Source: Collybiopsis luxurians FD-317 M1
Lineage: Eukaryota; Basidiomycota; Agaricomycetes; Agaricales; Omphalotaceae
NCBI GenBank assembly: GCA_000827265.1
Contig: KN834794.1
Location: 132,019 to 196,018 of the forward strand
DNA: 64,000 nucleotides
Direction: 5' to 3'
The notes below the pieces were generated by a model, which was given only the letters and a program-made list of their open reading frames with translations, was not told the origin of the DNA and ran no database searches. The position numbers were made by a program, and so were the translations under genes. How positions within the stretch are numbered: the stretch's first letter is position 1; each line of letters starts with the position of its first letter. Of the stretch, positions 34,947 to 45,116 are shown one piece after another.

Positions 34947-35453
34947 CACTTAGGAAATCAGAAATTGGTACAGTATTGGGAAGGAGGAAGGCTATAATCA
35001 ACATAGTATATTGGATAGTGCTAACCTATGCTCATATTACATAGATATTCTTCTTCAGCGCCGCACCGTCAGCTCATTTTCCTCTTCCTACTTGACAAAT
35101 CAGTCATCTCCCGCCTCCATATTTGTATAGGCATAATTTTCAGAGTCAACTGCTCGGCCCCCAAAATTATAACTTGATCCCGTATCAACTCAGGCAGTGA
35201 CTCGAAGCTAATCCAGTTTGAACCCTTAGGCCATAATCTAGTGTTCACCCTAAGGCTTAAGGCTTATCTAAGCCTCACGGCATTATGGGTATAGTTCGGT
35301 TAATGCCTCGATGTCAGAGACCATAGTAGGGTGATAACCGAGTAAAATTCTACTGAATATTGCAAAATGCATTTATGAAATTGATGCAGCTCAAAATTGG
35401 CATAAGAAAATAATTAAATTCGAAACGAGGTTTCAATATACTTATAAGTACTG

Positions 35454-36200
35454 TAGGGTGCCGTGAATAATTCCCGGCCCTGTTAATAACATGTTATTAA
35501 CAAGTGAAAATTGATATTTTAACATGTTATTAACAAAAGTGCAAGTGAATAAATAATTACCCTACCTGACATTGGAAATGGGCTGTAAAATCCTTCCAAA
35601 ATCTGACCACTACTGCATTAAAATTTGTGCCATATCACCCATCTCTTGGTAAACAGGTCGAAGAGGAATGGCTGGCCCTAAATTGAACTTAATCCAGGGA
35701 TTCAAGTTCGGCGTCGCCGTATTCTCCTGCACCAGTGTCCAGTATGTCAGACTCAATGGCTCTCCCTCATCATTGTCCTTGCTCCTTGTACTACCTTTGC
35801 TCTGTGGCATCTTTCATCTTAGCATTCTTGAAACTCCCAGTCAGTTTCAGAGTTTTGCAAAAAGACGAGTCAAGGCCTGGTATTTTCCTTATTGAGCACA
35901 CCTTGGGCAAGTACTGTGAATACCATTTCTCGCAAATTCAGAAATTTGACCCACTCTGTATCACTTGACACTGCCTAGCAGGACTTTTCAGTACTTATTT
36001 TTCAAGTTAGCATGGATTGGTCATGAATCCTGCAGTCTGTATCTTCAACAATGGTCTGTTTGCGAGGATGCATCATTTGAATTATTCACACATTTTAACA
36101 TGGTGTTTTTGACCTCTGAGTTAATGTCATGTTATTAACGTGTTATTAACAATGTTGATTAACACATGTTAAGATAAGATGACTTGTTCATGGCACCCTA
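35454..36200. mobile_element. Non-autonomous hAT-type MITE (747 bp)
   Basis: Terminal inverted repeats TAGGGTGCCGTGAA (left) and TAGGGTGCCATGAA (right, reversed) differ at one base of 14. They are flanked by a perfect 8-bp target-site duplication AAGTACTG at 35446-35453 and 36201-36208. Eight-bp duplications and such ends are characteristic of hAT elements. Subterminal regions hold several copies of GTTATTAAC or its complement on each side, the usual arrangement of hAT transposase binding sites. No transposase frame is present. The element splits a duplicated intergenic block downstream of F3. Confidence 0.82.
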
Positions 36201-36205
36201 AAGTA

Positions 36206-36429
36206 CTGTATCTTTTCGACCATAAATTTATGGGGTGTTACGCGTTATGCTCTGAACACTGATTCATTTTCCTTTTATGGTATGGCCAGCGAAGCTGGCC
36301 GCCGAAAAACTCCCATATAAAGCAGGTCCTGCCAAAAATTTTGCTCTGTTACGCGTTACGATTTCCAAAATGACCTAATTCACGGGGTCGCGTTACGTGT
36401 TACGTGAAGTTGTGGTCGTAAAGATACAG
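36206..36429. mobile_element. Mariner-like MITE (224 bp) with TA target site
   Basis: Inverted ends CTGTATCTTTTCGACCATAA and CTGTATCTTTACGACCACAA match at 18 of 20 positions and are flanked by TA on both sides (36204-36205 and 36430-36431), as for Tc1/mariner-type insertions. The interior has repeated ACGCGTTA-like motifs and no coding capacity. Its left end lies within the 8-bp duplication of the hAT MITE, so the hAT copy inserted at the very tip of this older element. Confidence 0.75.
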
Positions 36430-36634
36430 TATCCGATACTTCATTTTTGCGCACATTGAACACCATAGACCAACGTGAACATACCGAGTATCGATGAAGA
36501 ATTTAAATTAAAAGAATGCTTAGGCAATCTGAGAGTTGTGGAGGGTACTAGTACGCAGAGTTGGGAAGTAGAGGTGGTAGAGAGATGGCAAAGGACAAGA
36601 ATATATATAAAGCTCCAATAACATCCGTCAATAT

Positions 36635-37644
36635 TCAGTGACTAGCATATGCAGGTGGCCCATCTCCTGGCCCAGATTGGGAAAATATTCCAGCACCTCT
36701 GTCATGAGTTGCTTCCGAAGTATTACCTACTCGGCCTGCAGGTGGTCGTTTCCGATCCCCATCGAATGGTCTACGTCTCGGTAAGGGCGTAATGAGGTCA
36801 GTTGTAGTCGAGGATGTGGAAGTAGGGTCTGAGCCTGACGTAGTTACCAGAAACGAACGAGGGATTTCTAGAAGTGAAAATAAATAAGAGCGTCATTGCG
36901 AGCAGATCTGGAATACCTCTTTGATCTTCATCGAATGTTCGAGGAGAACTCCCTGCTTGACGCCGCCGTAATATTATATAGGCCAAGAGTATTCCGAGAA
37001 CCAGTCCCAGAAAAGTGCCTCCGGCAATGCCGCCCGCCAAAGCGCCACCAGAGATGGATGCACTCGTAGAACTCGATGATAGCGCAGCCGCGGTGGCAGA
37101 AGTTGTTGAGGAAGTGAGAGATGGTAAAGCGCTCGTCGAGGCACTTGGAATTGGATTATAAATAATATAATCCAGAAACATTTGCGAAGGCCCTTCCCCG
37201 ATCGTGGAAATGACGAGGGTATGACTTTTAGCTTCGAGCAAAGGAGATGTATAAAACTGGACTTTGTAGTAGGTGTTGGTTCCTGTGTTGGAATTGAAAG
37301 TGAAGTTAAAAACAGGTAGATCGTCAACTTGATAGGTGGACGGTGGGATACCACCAGGCCCAATAGTTCCGAACACCTGAACGCCAATGCCTGAGGGTAT
37401 TTCAAATCAGCTTTAGGGAGTTCCGACACACTACCACTGCGAGCGCACCTTCAAAGTTGAAGGTAGCCGTGGTCTGGGTGCCAGACCCATGCGTCGTTCC
37501 ATGACATTCAAAATCCGGATTCCCTGCTATTGTCCATCCATCCGAATATTGAATTCGTGCGACGTCCGAATCATCCACCAGGGCCTGTAACGAGGAAGTA
37601 GATGGGCAGGGAAATCCCAATGAGGGAGAGGTGGTAGTCGTCAT
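36635..37644 (-). CDS. Single-pass membrane protein with ectodomain and PPxY tail, array member F3
   Basis: Sister of F2, made by the same tandem duplication. Start at 37644 (MTTTTSPSLGFPCPSTSS). The ectodomain shows ALVDDSDVARIQYSDGW, FECHGTTHG (the NGT sequon is lost, H replaces N), QVFGTIGPGGIPPS, the SHTLVIS stretch and MFLDYIIYNPIPSA. The helix GALAGGIAGGTFLGLVLGIL is followed by RRRQAGSS. Relative to F2 the cytosolic tail lacks about 46 residues between EIPRSF and the SGSDPTSTSS segment, but the end is kept: RPPAGRVGNTSEATHDRG then GPGDGPPAYASH, stop at 36635-36637. The second intron is 49 nt, so unlike in F2 its retention would shift the frame. Role unknown. Confidence 0.8.
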
Positions 37645-38311
37645 GAAGGTGTAGAATAAAAGTATTGAAAAGGCATGCAGGAGAAATTCGTAATGTATAT
37701 AGTACAGCCTATAACATCATCTCGGCTCTGACGTCGAACGGGAGTTCTTGATGAAATCCTGACCAAATGATTATATTACACTGCTATATGTACGGCAATG
37801 AATCAGAAAAGATCGCTCCTTAGTACATAGCCTTACTTACTTGCGGTAATGAAGAGTCGAAAAAAAAAAAAAGAAGCAGAAAAGCTTCGGCATATGCATT
37901 TTTATCGGTAAACTAAGTTCGAGCGAGCTCTTTTTAGGACGATGTATATGTCCGGTGTCGTTGAGTTGTCCTGAGCAAGATGGGAACGACGACAGAGAGA
38001 GTAACTTTGAAGTATTGAAATCCAACAGTGAAGGTAGGAAAAATTGTATTACACGCAGGCCAGAGCCTGAATAGCTTCTGCATAATACATGTACCGATGT
38101 TATCTGACAAGCACTCGAGTCGGGACTGGTCGACACACATCCAGGATGCGATGGAGGAAGTGGAAGAGAGGCAAATGATTAGTCTGTTCTCGGTTCCAGC
38201 CTGCGAAAAGATCCCTGCATTAATTCAACTTATGTGTTGTTGCTCCAGTCGCTCCTTTTGCAGGTTGCTGTTTACCAAATGATGTTTGTCTCGAAAACGT
38301 CGTGATTGTGG

Positions 38312-39291
38312 CTAGCGATCAGAAGGCTGTGCAAGACGGGAAGCAGATATCTGATATTTCTCAGGTAATCGGATGTATGTCCTCTGAGGCACTGCTGACA
38401 TTGTGGCTAAATTGCCTGCCTTTTTGGTTTTTGCTGTGGCCGGTCTTTTTGAAATAGGACCAGTAGCTGATGAAGAAAAGGTGGAAAAGGGGGCTATTCC
38501 TACAAAAACAAAGCAGTGTTTAATAAAGGTATCACAGGTAGTTCAGATTTTGATCAAGCGTACCGATTGTGTTTTTCTTTTTACGCCTCTGCAATATATG
38601 GAACATCGAGAGGATTCCAAGAGCTAGCCCCAAGATGGTGCCTCCAAGTATCCCTCCCACCAAAGCTCCAGTGGAGATGCCAGATGCGCTCTTAGAACTG
38701 ATCGAAGGTGCAGCTGCAGTAGCAGAAGTCTTCGGCAACGTAGAAGATGATAAAGCGCTTGCCGTAGCATTCGTAGCACTTGGAATTGGATTATAAATAA
38801 TATAATCCAAAAACGTCTGATTTGAATGTGTCCCCAGTGCAGAAATGACCAGGGTATGGTTTCCAGGTTCAAGTTGAGGAGATGCATAAAGCTGAATTCG
38901 GTCGTAATCCGGATGACGGGATTTGAAAGTGAGGTTAAAAACATGTAGATTATCGACTTGATAGCTGGACGCTGTGTCACTATCGGACGGAATGCTTCCA
39001 TATACTTCAACGCCAACACCTGAAAATATGATACGTTTATGGCCCATACAAAAGTCGCCCTGCCACAGGCGCACCTTCAAAGCTAAAAGTAGCTGTAGTC
39101 TGATTCCCCGCTTGGTGAGCTGACGCATGAGTCGATCCATTACATACAAGATCCGAGCCACCAGTGCTGCTATCTAGTATGCTCCAATTACCGGAATAAT
39201 GGATGCGCGTCACATCCGAATCATCCACGAGGATCTGCGAGGAAGAAATGGATGGGCAAGGAAAGCCCAAAGTTGAAGTCGTAGTAGTCAT
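38312..39291 (-). CDS. Single-pass membrane protein with ectodomain, array member F4, tail without PPxY
   Basis: Start at 39291 (MTTTTSTLGFPCPSISS). The ectodomain shows ILVDDSDVTRIHYSGNW, LVCNGSTHAS, TTATFSFEG, GVGVEVYGSIPSDSD, YASPQLEPGNHTLVIS and TFLDYIIYNPIPSA. The helix GALVGGILGGTILGLALGIL is followed by RRKKKNTI. Here a donor after ATCG (gtacgc) gives a phase-1 join to the tail exon beginning GIAPFSTFSSSATGPISKRP, which aligns with F2 (AFSTSATAPISLRP). The tail stops early at LAQPSDR (38312-38314), so the last roughly 60 residues, including the PPxY end, are missing. Without splicing at this donor the frame ends even sooner, at NLNYL. F4 is thus a truncated-tail variant. Confidence 0.72.
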
Positions 39292-39907
39292 GAAAACAAT
39301 TGAGAGGGCTGGATACTGATGAATTGTGAACTGGAATCCGTTTATTAGTAGTTCAGGGCAGCAGTAGTTGAGGTCAAAGCACAGCTAGATCTTTTCATCT
39401 TTGTTTGACGTAGGACAGACACCCTTCGAGATGATATCTTTATCCTGCGGACCGTGATTCAAAAGAGCGTCCCTACCTTTCTCGGTCTAAACTCCAGGAC
39501 AGTAAGAGCTCGAGAAACCTACCCTGTGATTCTTATTTTTAAATTGAAAGAAACAACCAAGAGCAAATCTCTATGTAGGATCATAAAAAAGCCCATTGAT
39601 AGTATCAATGCCCTGGAGTTATAGACATATCTCACCTCATGGGCCTACGACATTTGATGTTAACAACGCCAAGAAGATTAATTGTAAGTATCAATATCAT
39701 GGCGTAGAAGATCATTTAAGAATTATACAATAAATAACCTGCGAGGATGTCTAATCAGGAACAAGATAGAAAAAACGGACAGGGAGAGTCATTTGTTAGA
39801 TATTGATTTGGCGATGACAGATATGCAGAAAGCCAAGAAATGAAAGGGGAGGAGAGGATGGTAAAACATGCTGCATAGTAATCCAGTATCACGTCATTCT
39901 TCAACGT

Positions 39908-40949
39908 CTAATGACCGACATATGACGGGGGCCCATCTGGACTAGTACTTAACGAAACTGCAACTGACGGTACAGCTTCGCGTGTCCTAGTAGTGGCCTG
40001 GATGTATTTCGTAATCTGAGCCACGGTCGACAAAGTTGTGGCCGAATCATCGGTAGTTGTAGCGCTGGTGGGTCTCATGGAAGAGGGAGCGGTAACTGAT
40101 ATAGAAGAATGAGAACTTGCTATTGTAAAAGTAGAAAAAGGTACATAAGAATGTTATCACAGTCTTTCAAGAGCAGACCTCAGTTACCTGTTTGATTCAT
40201 TATAGATGTTGGTCTGGTGTCTCCATTTTTACGTCTGCGGAAGAATATGAAGGTTAAGATGATTCCAAGTGCCAGTCCAATGATGCTGCCTCCAACGATG
40301 CCACCAGCGAAAGTACCGGCAGAGAGAGAAGTAATCTGAGGACTCTGAGGGCTCGACGAAACCCTAGTAGGCATGGCAGTAGTTGAAGTTGTTAAGGACT
40401 TGGAAAAAGGCAAAGTGCTAGGAGATGGCGTAGCAGTCGGAATGGGATTATAAAGAATATAATCAAGAAACAATTGTGAAGAATTATTCCCAGGTGAAGA
40501 AATGACTAGGGTATGGTTTCCAGGTTCAAGTTGAGGAGATGTATAGAACTGCACTCTGTAAGTGGTCAAATTTTTTGTGTCGCCATTGAAAGCGAATTTG
40601 AAGATGGGTAAATGGTCTAGTTGATAGGTAGAGAGCGGAATTCCACTGAGTCCAATGGTCCCAAACACTTGAACACCTACGCCTTAGGATATAATGAGTA
40701 AAATTTGAGGAACTCCAGGGGGTAAGTAATTGGTACCGGCGCCTCACCTTCAAAGCTAAAGGTAGCATTGCTCAGGAAACCTGTTCGAAGAGAAGACCCG
40801 TGCGTCGTTCCATTACATTCAAAATCCGGATTCCCAAATGTTGTCCATCCGCCTGAATATTGGATATGCGTCACGTCCGAATCATCCACGAGGGTCTGTA
40901 AGGAAGAAGTGGATGGGCAAGGGAAGCTTAGAGCTGAAGTAGTTGTCAT
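39908..40949 (-). CDS. Single-pass membrane protein with ectodomain and PPSY tail, array member F5
   Basis: Start at 40949 (MTTTSALSFPCPSTSS), with TATAAATA 48-55 bp upstream. The ectodomain shows TLVDDSDVTHIQYSGGW, FECNGTTHG, GVGVQVFGTIGLSG, SPQLEPGNHTLVISS and LFLDYILYNPIPTA. The Ser/Thr/Pro stalk precedes the helix GTFAGGIVGGSIIGLALGII and RRRKNGDT. The third exon encodes ASSHSSISVTAPSSMRPTS ... SPDGPPSYVGH, stop at 39908-39910, so the terminal PPxY is kept as PPSY. It lies at the outer end of the array and, with F1, is the most diverged from F2/F3. As for the others, no signal peptide is visible. Function unknown. Confidence 0.78.
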
Positions 40950-41328
40950 GAAAGGTGATTGAAAACTGACAAGGTCAGAAGCAATACTTTTGACTTTATT
41001 TATAGATTGAGATTAAAAGCAGATGAGGTCAAAGAGCCGCGAGGCACCGGTAATTGTCATTTCTTCACAGGTATTCTGAATTATCGGAACGGCTCTGTCA
41101 GTCCAAGGCTGTATAGGAACCGACAATGAGATACTAGATCCTCCTACTGTACGTTGTTAAAGGTGCTAATCTACTCACCTCAATTGCAAGTGTAAGGAAG
41201 ATTGCGGGAAAACGGATCACATGGCCGACGCAAAAGGCCTAAAACATCCGCACGTGATGGCGACACATCTTGAACCAGTGCGTATTCGACCAAGTATCGC
41301 TCAATCATATTGATATAGCCCTTACAAG

Positions 41329-43351
41329 ATGGCCTGCCCCCAGTGCGGGTTTCTTGGAACTAGAAAGCTACTGAATACCAGCCATGAACGGCTTCCTAGC
41401 GCAATAGAAGCTCTTTTACAAAATAACGAAAGTCCCCCAGATGCTGAATCTTCATTGGGTATACAAAATCTCTTGCAGGAAGCGGAGCACGCTTCAGCCG
41501 ACTTGGAATCTCAGATTCAACTTATGCAAGCCAGCATTACTCGGCTCAGTACCCAACGTGAACTCATCATGACCAATATCCAGGCGTACCGAACTGTTCT
41601 TCATCCTATACGTCGTCTGCCACGGGAAGTCATTCTAGAGATATTCGAATGGTGTGTAGGTGTCAACTCGATTGAGCCAGACTCGGTGGTCACGGACGAC
41701 CCCGATTTGAAACTGCCGGGTTTGAGGGTCGTCAGCTCTTTGAGCTCGGGCAAGGCACCGTGGGTCCTCGGTCAAATTTCGAGGAGTTGGAGGGCTATAG
41801 CGCTGTCGTCCCCGAAGCTATGGTCTTCTGTGTCGATATTCCTGCGGACGCATCATCAGACGGCAGCGCTCCAGCGACGCGTTGAGTTGGCTCAGGTTTC
41901 ACTTTTGGCGCTGTATCTTACTCGATCCCAAGACTATCCCCTTTCTCTCTACGTAAACTCTCTCCATGCTTCGCATCCTCTCCTTTCCATGCTGTACGCT
42001 CAAAGTCATCGATGGCGAAACGCAGTAAGTGGCATCCTCCTGCACTTGCAGTTCTTCTGAACTGTATCTTTCCTAGGTACTCTACCTACCCATTGAAGCT
42101 CTCCGGGATCTATCCTTCTCGGTCAAAGGCGCTTTACCTCTCTTACGCAATCTTCTCTTCTCCATTACGCGAGACCCAGCCGCCGCCTCTTCCGCCCAGC
42201 ATAACTGGGAAACAGTCATGACTCCGGGCGTCGTGATAGACGCCTTCCGTTTCGCCCCTGCGCTGAAATGTCTGGCCACTTCTCAAATCCCTTCCTTCCC
42301 TACTACCTTCTCCATTCCCTGGGACCAGCTAATTCGATTTGAGTGTAATCTCAAAAGCGAAGCACACCAGCAATCCGAAAACTCAATGAACATCGACATC
42401 ATGCGCCGAGCGTCTAACATCCGAATGGCCATGTTCCGATGTTGTCATTCGCCTAGTCTCCGATTCCTCAGTAACCAGCAGCCTTTACGTCACCTACACC
42501 TTCACACCCTGAACCTCTTCTCCGTCCTGGACTCGAACCCCTCCGTACCTCATGTAGCCCAATTCCTCGACTATATCACTCTCCCTGCGCTCCGTCAGCT
42601 GAGTATACGTACTCAGCGGAGGGAGACGGATACGTCAGAAGACGTAATTTTGAGGTTCATTGAGCGGTCAGATTCAAAGTTTTTGAGGGTGGTGTCGTTG
42701 AATGATATGCCGATGAGTGTGGAGGCTACGCAGAGGTTGTTGAGGATCATTCCGACGGTGGAACATTTAGGGCTGAGTGGGGTTACGGATGAGATTGTGA
42801 AGACGTTGTATTGGATGGACGAAGCGGAAGATGCGGCGGACGCTTGTTCCTCTTCGTCTGCTGAACAGTCGAGTGGTGGTGGCAATGACAGTGACGGGGT
42901 TGATGGGCATGGTGGTGATGGGGATGATAGCGATGCCAACTCTACGCAGATCCCAGAAGCTCCTGGTGGTACCGTTCTACCGAGATTGAAGCGATTGGCG
43001 TTTTTCGGATCGGAGAGTTGGTCAGTCAATCAGAGGCTTCTTCTGGGTATGATCGAATCTCGCCGTCGTTCGTCGTTCGACAGCGCTGCTTCTGCTTCGG
43101 GACCGAAAGTTCAGAAGCTGCTGTCGCCGACTCAATCCCTCATTGACGTTGGTGAAGTCGGCGTAGCTGGAGGTGGGGCAAGAGGGGAAGGGGCAGATCG
43201 GGAAGCGGATTCAGCTTGTGTTGGAAACAGGGCGGTGGTGGTGGTGTTGGAGCGTATGGAGCTTTCAAGAAAGTTCAGTTTTAGTGATCCCGATGCGATA
43301 TATCGGTTGGATCGGTTGTTGCAGGCAGGGTTGGTACTTGATCAGAGGTGA
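41329..43351 (+). CDS. F-box domain protein with leucine-rich C-terminal region
   Basis: Likely substrate adaptor of an SCF ubiquitin ligase. Two exons (41329-42024 and 42077-43351, phase 0) give 656 residues. The N-terminus has a short Cys pair (MACPQCGF), then a coiled-coil-like stretch (LQEAEHASADLESQIQLMQA) and the F-box core at about residues 88-108 (HPIRRLPREVILEIFEWCV), the typical order in basidiomycete F-box proteins. Downstream are SRSWRAIALSSPKLWSSVSI and repeated short leucine-rich segments. An acidic low-complexity insert (SGGGNDSDGVDGHGGDGDDS) lies near residue 520. A broken inverted copy of the 5' part lies at 59360-59958. Confidence 0.85.
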
Positions 43352-43596
43352 GGGGACGGCCAAGGGATGGACGTGCATGGATAGATGGATGGGTATGAAA
43401 TGCATTTGGTTTTTCTTTTTTTCTGACTGCGATATGGACCGTGAAATAACGAATCATAATTGTATAATGAGTACGTGTTTGTGTGCATATGTATTACCCG
43501 TAGGCAGAATTTGTCCTTCATACACGCTTTGTCCCGCTTTGTCTCGTGGGAGGATATACTCTCTCTTTCCATCTCCGCGATGTCGACACTTGTGCT

Positions 43597-45073
43597 ATGA
43601 CTGAGTCAAGGCGAGAAATTTCTCTTTGGAGGTTCGGGGATGAGCCTTGTCCGTATACACTTATTTCAGAGCCCAAGTTGACGTTGGAACTTGAGAGGCT
43701 TTCTGGTGCAAGGATTATAGGAAGAGGGTCGATAGGCACTACGGCGTGCGTTTCTTTGCAGCCAAATTTACTCCCGGAAAATGCGAATCAGGATCGATAT
43801 GTTGTTCGAGAATTTGCAATTGGAGATAATTCCTTGGAACCGGAGTCGATGTGGAAGTTGCGAGTTGTATTTGACGGTGGGTGCAGATTGAGGATGGAAA
43901 TACACTTGCCAGTTATCAAATATGTTGACCCGCTTTTGGTTGGTATAGGACATTTGGGGCACCAAACTGTAGATCATGCAGCCGAAAATCTACCCAGGAT
44001 GGTTGAATCGAGATTACAAGCTTGTACGAGTACGGACTCCAACTTGGTGTCGCAGGTGTTATCGGAAACGATTCAAGCTTATGATGACTCACTCTTGAGC
44101 GATTTGTACTCAGCTATGCGGTCTGACGGACAAAACCCTCTCTCGGAAGAGGAAGTACGGGATTTTATCAGCGATTGTGAATTTGACTTCGGTTCTGGAG
44201 GTCAGGATTACTTGAAGGTTTTGCGATGTATGCAAGGGACGACTGTGGTTCTCGTCTTGACGAGTCCTGATTGTAAGGATCTGTGGGTAGCGAGTTTGGG
44301 TGATAGCTATACTGGTGAGTTCTTCTACCTTCTTCTTTGCGTAAAGAGTCATAAATTTAGGAGCGGGGGTTCGATTGTGTAGTTCTCGGACTACAAAGAG
44401 ACGGGCATCATCGATGGGAAGCAATACCATTAAGTTCGTGCCATAACGGTCGAAACATCCAAGAACGCGAACGGTTGAGTGAGAAACACCCAAATGAACC
44501 GGAAGTAGTTATTAGGAATCGAGTTCTGGGAGCGATGTCTCTTACCAGAGGTTAGCAGTAGTTGGTTTTTTGTTGAACGGGTATCAGTACGAAGTTAACA
44601 AGGTAATTTCTACAGCCGTCGGGGACTTTCATTACAAGCTTCCCCAGCTCTACACTGATCGCTTGTTCATGAACGTTGAGCCTGGGTGGTCAAGGAGCGA
44701 AAAGAGATTCGTAAACTCCTTCATAGGACGAAATTTAACTCCCCCATATATCTCTAATATCCCAGATGTCCGTTATGTCAATCTCCGATTGGACAACACG
44801 ATCGGAATCAATGGGAAGGAGAGAAGAATGTGCTTATTGATGTGTACAGACGGTTTAGCTGATTTATACGAAGATGAGAATGATGAATGCGAGGAAACTG
44901 ATATGTTTAGGAGATGGATAGAAGTGGCTGCAGGCTCCGAGAGCAACGGTGCTCTGGCCCTTCTTCGGGATGCATTGGGAGGGACGGACGAGGCAACGGT
45001 TTCGAGTATGTTGACTGCGGAGATATACGACAAGTGGATGGATGATACTACAATCTTATTCGAATTTTTATAG
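43597..45073 (+). CDS. PP2C/PPM-type serine/threonine phosphatase
   Basis: Metal-dependent protein phosphatase. Four exons (43597-43876, 43949-44314, 44383-44550 and 44616-45073) join in phase 1. Splicing restores VVFDGHLGHQTVDHAAENLP, the PP2C DGH motif, which is split by intron 1 between Gly and His. Other landmarks: ENANQDRYVV near the N-terminus, TTVVLVLTSP and WVASLGDSY, SLTRAVGDFHYKLP formed across intron 3, LLMCTDGLADLYED, and WMDDTTILFEFL at the very end. All metal-binding acidic residues are present. DGHLGH in place of DGHGG is seen in a fungal sub-branch. The start at 43597 (MTESRR) was preferred over 43546 because the fold begins soon after. The 3' end faces the alcohol oxidase end only 43 bp away. 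Confidence 0.88.
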
Positions 45074-45116
45074 GCAAAACAAATTTATACTCTATCGACC
45101 AGTATTAAATCACAGT

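Noticed and set aside
35610..35895. Short frames inside the hAT MITE as a possible transposase or cargo gene
   Set aside because: Under 80 codons, with no zinc-finger (BED) or hAT dimerisation motif; consistent with filler of a non-autonomous element.
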